DNA of 64,000 nucleotides from NCBI GenBank assembly GCA_949825065.1, contig OX463842.1, positions 48,343,436 to 48,407,435 on the forward strand, in the 5' to 3' direction. Positions 42,432-53,649 of this stretch are shown piece by piece. Position numbers and translations under genes: made by a program. The notes below the pieces were generated by a model that was not told the DNA's origin, did not search any database, and was given only the letters and a program-made list of their open reading frames with translations. Source of the DNA: Odontocerum albicorne (lineage: Eukaryota > Arthropoda > Insecta > Trichoptera > Odontoceridae). Position 1 is the stretch's first letter; the number at the start of each line of letters is the position of its first letter.

Positions 42432-42510
42432 TGATATCGGCGTCAGTGATCTAATGGTTAGCATTCACTCTAAACAAGCGGGTGCCCCAGATTCGATTCC
42501 TGGTGGATTT
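42432..42510 (+). mobile_element. tRNA-like SINE head (third type)
   Basis: A-box-like GATCTAATGGTTAGC, B-box-like AGATTCGATTCC and TGGTGG. The acceptor arms do not pair, so I call it a SINE or tRNA pseudogene, not a tRNA. 42511-42944 is otherwise unrecognised. Confidence 0.5.
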
Positions 42511-42944
42511 AATTTCGTACTGATTTTATTCTTATAAGGTACAGTTTTTTCATCTGAATTTATGGAGTTCTGTTGCTTATATGCAGCTTATTATAAATTC
42601 TCATAGCGCTCTAAAGTAACGCAAAAAGCGCTATATATTTTTTTTTGCTTAATAAAATACTGCAGCACTTTAAATCAACCGATCATTTTGGAATTGTGAT
42701 CACCTTACCATAAGAACTTGAGGTTTGTTATGTCAAGATTGTGTGCTTACTGAAATGCAAGAACTTGCATACTGTAGAAAATACACGCGCAGGTGCCTTC
42801 CATCTGCAGGATGACTGACAATAATACTTGACCACGAGGGATTGTCTATCATCATACACGGGTTATACAGAAAGTTCATAATGACTGTATCATAACGAAA
42901 CAAATTATTTCCCTTGATAGGTCTAAAGAAAACGTGAAGACTGG

Positions 42945-43340
42945 TCTTCTTCTTCTTCCCAGTGTCAGGTCTCCCCAACGTTGAATATCACCTGAGAGTA
43001 GACATCATTCTCCTCGGCAACCCAAAAAAGATCTTCAACGCCCCTTATCCCAGTCCAATCACGTATATGGCGGAGTCAAGAGATTAGCCTCCTGCCAACA
43101 CCTCTTCGATCTTCTATTTTACCTTGGATGATCAGGTGCAATAATTTGTACTTTGCTCCTCTAAGTACATGACCCAAGTAGGACCCCTTTCGTATTTTAA
43201 TATTATTCAACAACGCTCTATCAATTTTGGTTCTTTGAAGAACCCTTGTGTTGTTGACCATATACGTCCATGGTGTCCGCAGCATTCTCCGGTGCATCTA
43301 CATTTCGAATGCTTCCAGTCGGTTCATACATGAAGATTGA
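42945..43340 (-). pseudogene. LINE C-terminal stub (KYKLL type)
   Basis: The minus strand reads MHRRMLRTPWTYMVNNTRVL, then NIKIRKGSYLGHVLRGAKYK, then LLHLIIQGKIEDRRGVGRR, then W-R-I-DW and VYSQVIFNVG. This is a common LINE tail in insects and crustaceans. A second copy of its last part is at 60280-60510. Confidence 0.75.
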
Positions 43341-43399
43341 TAGGTTGAGTAAATTCTGGATTATTGAAATATAAGCAGACTTATGTTAATTAATTATAT

Positions 43400-43525
43400 G
43401 TTATCATTATGTTATTAGGTTAAACATAATGTTATTAGGTTAAACATAATGTCATTAGGTTAAACATAATTTCATTAGGTTAAACATAATCTCATAAGGT
43501 TAAACATAATGTCATCAGGTAACAA
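43400..43525. repeat. 20-bp tandem repeat, about 6 copies
   Basis: Unit ATTAGGTTAAACATAATGTC with small changes (TTC, CTC). Confidence 0.9.
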
Positions 43526-43627
43526 AAGTATCTTGTGTTTGATCAACTGCATTTACAGTCAACGTTATATTTGTTATCGCATCGAGTTGTATTTTCCTTC
43601 TTTGCAGTGGAAAACAAATATTAATGA

Positions 43628-43722
43628 TGTCTGAGGGGAAAACCAGACTGCAACCATTTAAAAAATAGTATCAATGGGGACCGAACTGGCAATCCTGTAG
43701 TCGGAGTGCGTCTTACTTACTG
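43628..43722 (-). mobile_element. SINE-2 head, partial
   Basis: Complement of the SINE-2 head (AAAACCAGACTGCAACC, then GGGGACCGAACTGGCAATC). Confidence 0.55.
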
Positions 43723-43820
43723 AGAGAATAAATATAATAAATATAGTTAAAAATAAGAAAAACCAACACTTTTGAGATTATTTAAAATTTCACTTTCACC
43801 CTTGAGAATAATTTGCTCTA

Positions 43821-43905
43821 TTAACCCTTCCCTCCCTGTGATGTGTAACTAGTACACATTGCTTCTAAAAAACTTTAATATCTCTATAAATATAATAAAT
43901 ACTGA
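43821..43905 (+). mobile_element. MITE-B copy 3, left end only
   Basis: TTAA, CCCTTCCCTCCCTGTGATG and TGTGTAACTAGTACACA, then truncated after about 80 bp. 43906-44065 has a foldback-like piece (AAGCTCTGAGGATGC). Confidence 0.75.
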
Positions 43906-44065
43906 CAAATTCTGGGTATATATTTGTAAAATCTTTCTACGATCAACAGTCATTTGATAAGCTCTGAGGATGCTCCCACAGAGACGAAACATTTGTGTTG
44001 CTTTGTGATCCCGACCAAATAAAGATGCAGTATGACATAATTATTCCAATAGCCGATGTACTATA

Positions 44066-44662
44066 TTAAACCTTCCTTCCCTGTGATGTGTAACTAGTAC
44101 ACATTGCTTCTAAAAAAACTTTAATATCTCTATAAATATAATGAATACTGTGTTCAGATTTTATGTATTCCTTCGTAATACATTTACGCATCGAATGAAA
44201 AAATAATAATTAGTAATAATAAGCACTTATCGGCCACATCAGAGATATTTTGTGAAAATCGGGAATAAATTCACCAATATAATCAAACGTGTGCCAGTGT
44301 GTGACGTAGGTATATTCATTCTAAAAAAAACCGCCATGGGTGAGGAAGCGACGCTATTCTTGTCTCACTCTCACTTTACTAAGTTATATGGAAATGCAAG
44401 AAATAGAATCTCAGTTCGCAATTGCGTTTATTTTTTCGAGGTATAACAGTCCGAGACTGAGTCTCGTCTCAGTTCTCTGTAGCTCTGGGCATTTATTTGA
44501 GGTGATCTCTTCGCTCTTTTGACTTCAAATTTAATTAATTTAGGTGATTGGCTATGAATATTCTTATTTTTCAGATTTTAATTCGCTCATTTTTACATAT
44601 GTATTGAATACAGAGCACCAGAACGCGTGGATTTTTTTTTAGCACAGGAAGGGAAAGGTTAA
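44066..44662 (+). mobile_element. MITE-B copy 4 (piggyBac-type, full length)
   Basis: TTAA on both sides (44066-44069, 44659-44662), 589 bp between them. Ends ACCTTCCTTCCCTGTGATG and CACAGGAAGGGAAAGG. The core matches copy 1. Open frames inside are not genes. Confidence 0.8.
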
Positions 44663-44668
44663 CGATAC

Positions 44669-44676
44669 TACGAGTA
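44669..44676. other. TACGAGTA octamer (candidate footprint)
   Basis: Seven bases outside the right TTAA of MITE-B copy 4. No empty-site comparison. Confidence 0.4.
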
Positions 44677-44875
44677 TATAAATAGTCCTTTAACTATTAT
44701 TCAACGGAGAGAATCCATCAACCAACAACGGAGAGAATCCATCAACCAACCACTACACCCTGCTACACTACACGTAGTGGGAGAATAGTGAAGAGACCCG
44801 TACGTTTCGCGTAGGGCACGCACCTTACGCTCCACTAGGAAGGGAACCATGTGGAAACCACGGTCGTCGCTGAAT

Positions 44876-45305
44876 ATTGTCAACACATACCGTCAACGAC
44901 CGACGAAACGACCTTTGGATATGTCCAAAGGTCACATACCAAAACATTGACGCGGCCGGACATCGCGCCGGTTCCGTAAACAAATTGTTTACCCACAATA
45001 CTATTTACGATACATTCCACAGTAGAAAGAGAACGCATCACGCTGTCTCGCCGGTTCCGTAAACAAATTGTTTACCCACAATACTATTTGCGATGTCTGC
45101 AATACTTCAATTAACCATTTCTGCACGCACAGAAGCGAGATAAAAATATATCGCGGGCGCACACCCGCGCCCATTCTGAAATGTATAAATACCCACATAC
45201 CGATAAATAAAACATTCATTCACTCTCTCCTTCCACATTGCTAATTGATGTATTTTATTTATTTACCAACAATCAAAATCATCACGTCCCATTAGGACGC
45301 ATTTC
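44876..45305 (+). mobile_element. LTR-like sequence related to 4540-4910
   Basis: Shares the order GAACGCA-CAC, then TGTCTC-CC-GTTCCGTAAA, then a GCGGG-CGC stem, then TATAAATACC, then AATAAAA, then CTCTCTCC, then GGAC-CA with the solo LTR at 4540. Inside, CGCCGGTTCCGTAAACAAAT with the following 25 bp is doubled (44968 and 45048). A 24-bp doublet also precedes it (44702 and 44726). No target duplication was found, so the boundaries are uncertain. Confidence 0.5.
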
Positions 45306-45703
45306 GCTAAAAGTTGATTGAAATTTCACAATCGATCTATAAGTGGAAAAGTTCTTTGTAGAAATAAGACATGTGATATTCATTGAACGTGGCAAAGTCC
45401 TCTAAATCTTTCACGTAAAGGAAAACAATCGAAAAATAAAATCATAACCCAGATTTCCTTTACCTTAATTTTCTTCTTGATAGTTAGTTTAAATGTATTA
45501 ATTTTTTCATGAATAATTTTTTGTATAAAAACGGTTTCTTTGGGGTTTTCCTGTTTCATGAACATAATCGAATTATATAATATATAAAAGAAAGCTTGAT
45601 AATAATAATAATAAAAAAACATTAAAAAAAATCCTATAAAAATATGTCGAATCTTAAACTCTGTTTAAATTACATGTATCGAAATTCAATTTATAATAAT
45701 ACG
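45306..45703. other. No feature recognised
   Basis: AT-rich; one 80-codon minus-strand frame rich in Phe, Lys and Ile, of no apparent identity. Confidence 0.4.
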
Positions 45704-45711
45704 CCCTAAAG

Positions 45712-46266
45712 CAGGGGTGGCCAAATCGTGGCGCATTGGATGATTACAAGTGGCGCATTGCATCCTTGCGTCTACTTATTCTTTTAAAATAGGCGTCATA
45801 ACTGAATCCATCTTCATATTTTCAACACCCAAGTGCTCTCAGTTCAATTCATACAGCCTTCGGTAATGTTCAACTTTACGGTGTCTGACACCTAGAATGG
45901 AACTTGTGAGCTGTCACTTTAGGCGAAGGAGTTATCTTCACCAAACGAGACTCTCCGGCAGCTGTAGCACCATCAGTGAAGTCCACGACAGCGATCACCC
46001 TCTCGTCCAAGAAATCATTTCTGACTATTGTAGATTGGTGCTCCAATAAACGTGTGTCTTTTGAAATGGCGTAAATTAATTAATTGAATTGCGTGATTGA
46101 GTTATTTCTTTTCCTCCCCTAAGTGAAGCAGATCCTACACCTATCCCTATTTTACAACCCCAAACGTGAACGCAAGAAGGTAAAAAAAGTTCTTGAGTTG
46201 TATGGCGCATCTGAATTCGTCTGTGAAAAAAATAGCGCATGGTATGCAAAAGATTGGTCACCCATG
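45712..46266. mobile_element. hAT-type non-autonomous element, 555 bp, perfect 8-bp TSD
   Basis: Starts CAGGGGTGGCCAAATCGTGG and ends GGTCACCCATG (complement CATGGGTGACCAATC). Flanked by the perfect 8-bp duplication CCCTAAAG (45704-45711 and 46267-46274). The internal sequence has no known motif. Confidence 0.85.
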
Positions 46267-46274
46267 CCCTAAAG

Positions 46275-47501
46275 TATCAATTATGAAACTCAACCAGAAA
46301 CAAACTAAAAACTTTATAAAATCAGTCACCATAAAATTACCAGTTGAAATGAATAAACTAAAATAATCTAAGATATTTAGTAGAAGTAGGCAGCAGCCAA
46401 AAATGAAAGTTTCACTACTTAAGCTGTCTGAAGGATTAATTTCCTTGTGTTTTTTTTATTCTGTACATTGTGCAAATCCCCATACATCAGCGGCGCGTGA
46501 CGTCGGCAAGGATTCCGTGTTTTTGTGCGTGCGTTAATGGCTACGTGCATTATTTAATACGGTATTTTTTCAGCACGAGAGGGATGTAGCGAGATAGAAG
46601 GCGTTAATTTCTTCCTTTCAAGGTTCAGGACCGACGCAGTGACACAAGCCAAAGCGGAAATATATTATTGGTTGTTTGGAATGTAATTTCATACTTTTAG
46701 GTTATATTTAAACTTAAAATTGTACCAAATACCAATGGACGATGGTTTTCAATATTTTCAGTATTTCAACAATCTGTCGTGTTGTAGAACGCTGTTAATT
46801 CTGGATCAATGCCTTGACTTGCTCGACATAAGTGGTAATCGGCCTTCCAGGGACACCATCTTGGAATGTCGTATCACAATTACATAATTGTTTTAACCCT
46901 ATTTTATACATACGACCGTTTAATGCATAGTAATTATTTATGTATTGTGAATTTTTTAATTTACGCGATTTTCCTTTGCAATAGTAAAAAAGCATCAAGC
47001 TCCAAAAAAACAATCAATTTTGTTCCTCGAACAATTTACGTAAATTATTTTCAAAATGATGCGCTCGAATTCTGTCTTTCAAAATGATATACGACTATAT
47101 TTAGCACGTTTTGAACGAAGTTATCAACGAAAATTTGATACTAACGACATCTATTCGAGAAATACTAAAGTACTTTTCGGACAATCCAATATTAAAATAT
47201 AGCACTTCTCGTTTTTTACACACCAACACAAAAGCCTCAACGCGTAGTGCAGCATAAATTCTAAATATATTACTACTTTTTTATCGTAAAGTTTCGTAAT
47301 TTGTATTCAGAGCTAGATCTTATATGTTCTGAGCAATAAAATGAGGTAACCACTTGATTCCCCTTTTTAAGGAAGCTAAAAGTTTGAATGACATTTAATT
47401 TTCAACTTATTCATAAAATAAACAGTTAAGATTAAGCCTTCAGTGTAAAAGGTCAGTCAGACCTTACACACCTGTTCAATATATCAATGATTTTTTACAC
47501 A
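46275..47501. other. Mostly unrecognised; GC-richer islet at 46480-46640
   Basis: The islet contains CAGCGGCGCGTGACGTCGGC and CCGACGCAGTGACAC, is unique in the window, and stands out from its AT-rich flanks. Possibly regulatory. Elsewhere only short frames. Confidence 0.35.
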
Positions 47502-47815
47502 CTAGTTGCAACCCGTGAAATATTCACGGAAGTAAAACAAATTCTATATTTATGAAAATATGTATTTATAAATATAGAATTTGTTTATATACATAATTTA
47601 TACATCGTCCCCTTTTACACCGGTTAAAAATTGTTAGCTAGGTATTAAAAATTCGTTCAGTTATCACGGACCCACCGAGATTCAAATTTCAAATTACTTT
47701 CGCAGATAATCTAAGTATTCCTTTCTCGCTCTCTTGTATTCAAAATTCAATTCTCGTATTATTTCTTCGACGGCAACCAACGTACCGGTTTTGGCCTATT
47801 TATATTATGATATTT
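47502..47815 (-). mobile_element. Helitron 3' terminal region, minus strand
   Basis: Read on the minus strand it ends in a 17-base hairpin CCGTGAATATTTCACGG-like, then GTTGCAA, then CTAG, followed by T. This is the canonical Helitron 3' end. The preceding 250 bp matches the right-hand copy in inverted orientation (CCCCTTTTACACCGGTT, then GACCCACCGAGATTC, then GGCCTATTTATATTATGA). No helicase sequence is present in this copy. Confidence 0.75.
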
Positions 47816-47904
47816 AAAAAAAAAACCCGAATTCTGAAACATGTCCTTAAAATTTTTCGGCTAGAACATTTTGGAAATGTACGGTAAATGCGATTACTAT
47901 AATA

Positions 47905-48000
47905 AAATAACTGTATTTTTTATTTTCACTCATGATTTGTACAATATTATTGCCCGACCGGTTTCGAGATTGCTCTCCTTATCAATGCCACTGTAAGCTA
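47905..48000. repeat. Foldback-like arm (CCGGTTTCGAGATTGCTC)
   Basis: Resembles in plan, not in detail, the arm at 1971 and 23345 (ACCGGTTTC, then a polypyrimidine stretch). Single arm. Confidence 0.4.
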
Positions 48001-48254
48001 AAATGGTAAAAAATAATTTTGGACCAGAAAATTTAAAGTTAAAGGTGGTACATCGGATAACTCAAAAATGTTTTAAGGGTTTTTGTTACTGATGAATCCC
48101 AGAAGTGATAATTGATCTCACTCTTCTGTACAAAATATATAGCATTGTTAAGTAGCTTGTAAAAGTAGTTCATTTCATCCTGAGGGTAGCTGTAAAGAAG
48201 CGCAGTTAATATTTTTTTATATTAAATACTAAAGTAGCATGCTATTTGAGATTT

Positions 48255-48478
48255 TAACCTTTTTCCTGTCAGGCATGGAGTATGTGGTGTGTACCTGTAG
48301 GCTAGGTTTTTTTAAGCATTTTAATTAACAAAATATTTAAAACTTAAAAATCACGGTTTGTTACATTTTATGCCTTTTTTGATAAAATTCAATGTTTTTT
48401 TTATTATATCAAAATTAAATTTAGGGTTGTCAATATAAACTATATAACGCAATGCACAAATTCATAACATTGTCTATA
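48255..48478 (+). repeat. Dispersed repeat C, copy 1
   Basis: TTAACCTTTTTCCTGTCAGG, then CATGGAGTATGTGGT, then GTACCTGTAGG, then CGGTTTGTTACATTTTATGC. A second copy is at 56346-56610. The TTAACC start is reminiscent of MITE-B, so it may be another TTAA element; the right end was not found. Confidence 0.5.
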
Positions 48479-48480
48479 TA

Positions 48481-48987
48481 TTAGGTGTTAACATAACTTG
48501 TGTCCGTTTTTTTCAATTAAAAAATGAGCACCAAAAGTAACACAAAATGGTTAAAATTATACTTCATTCGAAAGAAAATTTTCTGCTCTACAAGATATTG
48601 TGTTTGCTTTCACGTTACATATATTATTTTATTTGATTACAAGCCTTCAAAATGGAATGTCAAGTAGATGAAAGTGAGCATTTTCGACACCTCCTTCTGT
48701 TGGCGTTCAATCAAGGGAATAAACAACAAAAATCAATTGTCGAACGTTGATTTTTGTTGTTTTCACTCAAAACATGTGGAACCCAAGCGCCGAATTTCTG
48801 GACTTTTCCCATTGATTTAAGATGACGGTGTACAGTCATGTGAAAGACGAAAGTGAGCATTTTCGACACCTCTTTCTGGGAAAGTTTTCTTTCGAATGAC
48901 CTATAACCTTTACCATTTTGTTTTACTTTTGGTGCTCATTTTTAAATTGAAAAAAAAAAAACGGACACAACTTATGTTAACACCCAA
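48481..48987. mobile_element. Rearranged mariner derivative, 507 bp, both TIRs
   Basis: TTAGGTGTTAACATAACTTG at the left and its complement at the right (CTTATGTTAACACCCAA), TA on both sides. The first coding segment (ATGGAATGTCAAGTAGATGA) is followed by an internal inverted repeat (AACAACAAAAATCAA with complement TTGATTTTTGTTGTT, 48724-48762) and by a second copy of GAAAGTGAGCATTTTCGACA (48846). Non-coding. Confidence 0.85.
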
Positions 48988-49784
48988 TATAAAGCAAATT
49001 TCATTTATACAATACATGTTTATGCTGTGAATTTCCTATCAACAAATGTTTTAAATATAAATAACCAAAAAAATTAATAAGCGTTTAAATTCACAATTTT
49101 AAAGAAACTTTCAAGATACACGAGATAAATAATGTTAAAAAATATCGCGTTAAAATAATTGATAAATTAGGAGACATTCACTTAAAATTGTTGAATGATT
49201 TGAAATTAAAAAAAGCACACTACTAACTCGCCACCTTGCGACACACGACATCTATCAAATGGATTATTTGAAAAAAATTACCATGTCTCGATAAAAAATC
49301 ATTTTAATAAGTGACAATCTTCAGAGATGGCAGTATCTGTACTTTTTTTTTTACATATGCATTCTACCCAAACTAGGATGATTTGTACCACCAAATTTAA
49401 GTTTTTATTATATTTACTCATATTATGAAATTATACGAGTTAATATAATATAACGAATATAAAAAAAATTAAAATCTAGACAAGTTTCAACCGAATAAGC
49501 TTAAAAAATGTAACAATCCATCTTTAAATGGAAAAGTTGCTTGAAGAAAGAAGAAACGCAACATTAATTGGAAGCAGTAAAAATATGACTTTAAGTAAAT
49601 CAAATACGAGTATGTCTCGCAAAAGGAAAACCAAAAAATACATGGTCTATAGTTTCATCATCCAAACCATACTCGCAGCTGGCATTCTCTACAATACCTA
49701 TTCTGTAAAGTTGACTGACTGGCCCTCACGCAGTGGCCCGTCCGAAGTCGACAAATGACAGACACTTCCATCTTATTCATTCCC
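48988..49784. other. Between the two Helitron ends; short frame only
   Basis: A 76-codon plus-strand frame (49528-49758) contains basic residues and FIIQTILAAGILYNTYSVKL. That is similar to LINE RT thumb sequence, but I would not call it. It includes TACGAGTA at 49605. Confidence 0.35.
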
Positions 49785-50356
49785 ATCATAATATAAATAG
49801 GCCAAAACCCGCACGGCTGTTGTCGTCAAAGAAAGAATACGAGAATTGAATTTTAAATACAAGAGAGCGAGAGAGGAATACTTCGAAATTTGAATCTCGG
49901 TGGGTCCGTAGTTTTTGAACCGGTGTAAAAGGGGACGATGCTAATTTATTTTGAATTGTAATTAATTAAATAATTAATTTATTTCCTATTATATTAAACC
50001 TTATAATTACTTGTGTTTATTTATCTTATGCTGTTTTTTTTAATGCAGACAATTATATGTGGCTTTTTCACGACGTCGGAAACGCGAAAACATTAAAGTC
50101 AATATATCTGAAACAAGTCTTCAAGGAAAATTTTATCAACGATTTAAATTGAACAACAGTAATGTTTATATGTATACACAAAACATAGTGTATAAAGAGA
50201 TTTTTGAGAATTAAATAATTCATCAATCAAGATGTACCTTTTTTAATTTTAAACATTATAGAACCCTAAAAACTTTAGGCTGATCTTGTTCCATTTGGTA
50301 TTTCAAAAGCGTAGAATTTTTTTTACTTCCGTGAATATTTCACGGGTTGCAACTAG
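49785..50356 (+). mobile_element. Helitron 3' region with helicase C-terminus
   Basis: Helitrons move by rolling-circle replication using a Rep-helicase protein. Around 50056-50212 one frame reads LYVAFSRRRKRENIKVNIS, then NNSNVYMYTQNIVYKEIFEN and stop. This matches the end of the Pif1-like helicase domain (consensus LYVALSR, then NIVYKEV). It is followed by 140 bp, then the hairpin CCGTGAATATTTCACGG (50329-50345), GTTGCAA and CTAG (50353-50356), then T. 49790-49945 is the inverted counterpart of 47606-47812. The remainder of the protein is missing. Confidence 0.75.
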
Positions 50357-50360
50357 TAAT

Positions 50361-50580
50361 TTAAAACCGTGGCTTGAAAGGGATAAATTGTTGAATTGAT
50401 TTATATCTAGAGCCTTTATTTATACCAGTTATATCCCAATCCAATGCCCATCTGTGCCAGGTATCATGCTTAATTTTATTTAAAAGATCAGTTACTGGCA
50501 GTGAAAAATCAGATAGGGGACAACCGGTAAAACATGCTTCCTTTGCCAAGGAATCAACATATTCATTACCAGTGGACGCC
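50361..50580 (-). pseudogene. LINE RNase H domain fragment
   Basis: The minus strand reads STGNEYVDSLAKEACFTGC, then LLNKIKHDTWHRWALDWD, then KGSRYKSIQ. GNEYVDSLAKEA is the C-terminal motif of RNase H domains in LINE ORF2 (consensus GNE-AD-LAKEA). It begins directly after the Helitron end, so the Helitron may have inserted into it. Confidence 0.65.
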
Positions 50581-50740
50581 CACGCCGGGGACTCTAGGGG
50601 ACGCCCACGCCGAGAGTACCTGGAGGACCTGTTGGTGGACGTGCGCTGCTCAACATACACAGACTTAAAAAGAGCCGCACAGGACAGGGGGGAATGGAGG
50701 AGAAGAGTTCAAATTGCTGCAAACCAGTCTTAGGACTGCA
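50576..50740 (+). pseudogene. LINE 3' stub
   Basis: Reads GRPRREYLEDLLVDVRCS, then YTDLKRAAQDRGEWRRRVQI. A typical LINE tail (GRPRR-YL-D, then A-DR-W). GACGCCCACGCCG is doubled just upstream (50575 and 50601). Confidence 0.65.
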
Positions 50741-50828
50741 ACCACGGAAGGATAATACAGAGTAAAAACATATATCACGTTGGTCAAGTAAGCTTTGCAA
50801 TATGAACGCGATATAACAGCACTAGTGG

Positions 50829-51477
50829 TAGAGTGGGTTTCATAAGAGTTTGCACTTTTTAATACATTGAGACGCTTAGTGCGTAATATACAAAATGTAT
50901 TAGTAAGTATCTTTGCCGTGATTGGTTGATGTGATCCGTTAGTATTCAACTTTGCCGTGATTGGTTGATGCGATCCGTTTATTTGACAAAAAATACGGTG
51001 ACCATAATGTCTGAAGTTAGGAAAAGGAAGAGTATTGTTTGGACAAACTAAAGAAGGGTAAGCTATCCACTTTTGCATTGCACATCTATTGTATGTATAC
51101 ACTTAGTGAGGAAGAATATAATAATAATATTTTTTTTTTTGAATCAGTGTTAGTCATTTATTTATTTTTACAATACATACTATACATACCTAGTTATAAG
51201 TAATTTTTAATTGGTCTTAGAATTTATTAGTGTTAATTGTAATTTCTTTGCCTATTGAATAAATAATTAGATTTCATATTGACCATTGATTTCATAATTT
51301 CCATTAGGTACATACCATAATCTGATATTATGGTATTATTGTGGTAAGTATTTTATTGGAATATAAAGTATTAGTTAGACAATATTTAAAAATATATAAT
51401 AATATATAACAAAATAAAACAAAATATGGTCATCCTAGACCAGCAGTGCAAACTCTCGTGAAACCAACTCTACGCAT
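50829..51477. mobile_element. Non-autonomous DNA transposon with about 30-bp TIRs
   Basis: Left GTAGAGTGGGTTTCATAAG then AGTTTGCACT; the right end is the complement (AGTGCAAACTCTCGTGAAAC, then CAACTCTAC). It contains a 60-bp internal direct repeat (TTTGCCGTGATTGGTTGATG at 50914 and 50950). Family not recognised. Confidence 0.7.
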
Positions 51478-52352
51478 TAATTATGCGGATAATGCCGTCT
51501 ATGGCATTGTAACGGTTAAAGTAGCACTATTAAAAGAAGTTTATTTTTTTTTAATATGTCAGTAGTTTTATTAAAAAAAAAAGCAATTTATCTGTTTGAA
51601 TGCATCTGTATCACGAACCCTTAGATCGGGCGCTCATGTTCTTCGCACACACTTTATTCAAGGAAGCGGACCCTTTCAGTTATGTTGCAACAACTTTCAG
51701 CCGTTGTAGGCGGGGGTAGGCAGGGAGAACTGACTGCCAACTGCGAGGGAGATGGCGGAGGCTGTCTGCGGAGATCATTTGCGAGAGGAAAAAAACAGGA
51801 ATAGGATATCAAGATGGAAATATCAGATCGTTTAGGGTGAATTTGGTGTAGTGTCTAATGCAATTAGGAATATACTTGAGTATTTTCTTGAGATTGGGTA
51901 AAGTCACCAAAAAGTTAGACAAAAATATGCTTTGTTTTATATAACACATCCGTTAATATTTATTTGTATTTCAAGTTTCTAGATAATATTATATTTAATA
52001 TTTTTGTTTATTTATTTATGTTTGATAATAATATTATAAGTATAATTTATATACCATCGTTTAATTACAATTTAGAGTGCGCGTGAACAAAATATATATT
52101 GAAACAACAATATGATTCATAAGAAGTTATAGTTAGAAAGAAGTATGCGCATACGAGTACTACTGCATACCACAGGCCAGGGCTCAGAGGCCCCATGGCC
52201 GTATAGTGAGCATAAAAGCGATCTTAAAAAAACATACGTACATATCATCGCGCCATGTATCTTGTTGTGTAGGTAGACGTAGTAGATTTCCATACTCTTC
52301 TCTCCAAGTATACAATTTTGGCCTCATACGTCTCGTCATGTGAAATCTAATA
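51478..52352. other. GC-richer islet (51600-51800) in AT-rich sequence
   Basis: CACGAACCCTTAGATCGGGC, then GGAAGCGGACCC, then GGCGGAGGCTGTCTGCGG. Unique here; possible regulatory element. TACGAGTA at 52152-52159. No gene supported. Confidence 0.3.
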
Positions 52353-53645
52353 AAGAGTCTTTCAAATTGAGCGGGGTTTTTTAATTCTTGGATAAAACAC
52401 AGATGGCGTCGCGAACTTGACTGGCGTTTGAGACGTTTGAGAAGTGTGATGTATGAAATTTATAAAAATGGAGTCGTATACAATACAACAACGCGTTCAA
52501 ATTGTTGAAGTATTTTATGTATTATAATCTCCGGAAACGGTGATGTTAATTGGCCACCAAGATCATGGTATCTGACATTGTTAGACTATTTTCTCTGAGA
52601 TAACGCCAAAAGCCAGGTTTACACGAATGACCCTCAATTAATTCCTGAGCTGAAGGACGAAATTATTCGCGTTGTTGGTGAGTTAGAATTGCAATTATGC
52701 CAAAATGTTATCGAAAATTTTGACAAAAGAGTGGACATCTGTGGAGCCGCAAGAGGTGGATATTTGGAAGATATTATTTTTTTGTGTTTAAATCAGGGCT
52801 GTGGAGTCGGATGAAAATTTACCGACTCCGACTCCGGCTTTATTTTATTTTTATACTCCGACTCCGACTCCAACTCTTGACTCTGACTTCAATTTTTATT
52901 TCATTTTATAATTTACTGCGTCTACCTAATGTATTTATATTGACTTATTAATAATGGATACAGGTATAAATAAAAAAAAATTATATTCGTACACAAATGA
53001 AACAATTTAATAAAAAAATATATAAACAATACGCATTAAGCAATATCTTCACACGAAAATAATATTAAAAATATATATTAATATTTAAAAAAAGAATTAA
53101 ATAAAACTTTTAAAATAATTAGAAAAACAACACAGGTAGGTATTAAAAAAAATAAGAAAACACTTAAAAATAAAAAGGTTGCTTAATTTGTTTTCATACG
53201 TTAACTAAATCTTATTTATATTGTTTATTAATTTTTTTTTTCAATATTGAATAGAACACAAGATTTTTTAAAGTAAATATACTTTATATAAATCTTATTT
53301 CCTATTCGTGGTCTAAATGGAATTAGATCTCAAAAAAAGAATTGCTTCTATTAAGTCAGGATTTATGGAAGCTCTTAAATCTGATTTAATAATTTTAAGC
53401 GCGGAAAATAACCGCTCTACCGAAACTTAAACGGAGTCGAAGTCGGTCGATTTTTTCCGACTCCGACTCCGCCTAAAATGTTCCGACTCCACGACTCCGA
53501 CTCCGACTCCACAGCCCTGGTTTTAATGTCATATTATACTTCAATGACCAATAAAAAGTTTTTTGTAATCAAAGCAAAGTGTGTGTTTTATTTAAGTATT
53601 TAAAAAAATTGAATTAAAAAAACCCGCCCAATTTGACAGACCCTT
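52353..53645 (+). mobile_element. Internally deleted Tc1/mariner-type element, carrying a nested hAT
   Basis: TIRs of about 36 bp (AAGAGTCTTTCAAATTGAG, then CGGGGTTTTTTAATTC, with its complement at the right), TA on both sides. The coding remnant starts MESYTIQQRVQIVEVFYV and jumps to the third catalytic region (NWPPRSWYLT), then KSQVYTNDPQLIPELKDEII, then LCQNVIENFDKRVDICGAAR and GGYLEDIIF. It thus keeps the first 20 and last 80 residues of a transposase. A hAT element (52794-53519) sits after the coding end. Confidence 0.85.
52794..53519. mobile_element. hAT-type non-autonomous element, 726 bp, nested
   Basis: CAGGGCTGTGGAGTCGG at the left and GACTCCACAGCCCTG at the right, with repeated GACTCC in both subterminal regions. 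Target duplication GTTTAAAT / GTTTTAAT (one mismatch). The very AT-rich interior has no ORF. Another end of this family is at 5095-5252. Confidence 0.85.
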
Positions 53646-53649
53646 TATT

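Noticed and set aside
42432..42510. Genuine tRNA gene
   Set aside because: A and B boxes are present but the acceptor and anticodon stems do not pair; the same holds for the SINE heads.
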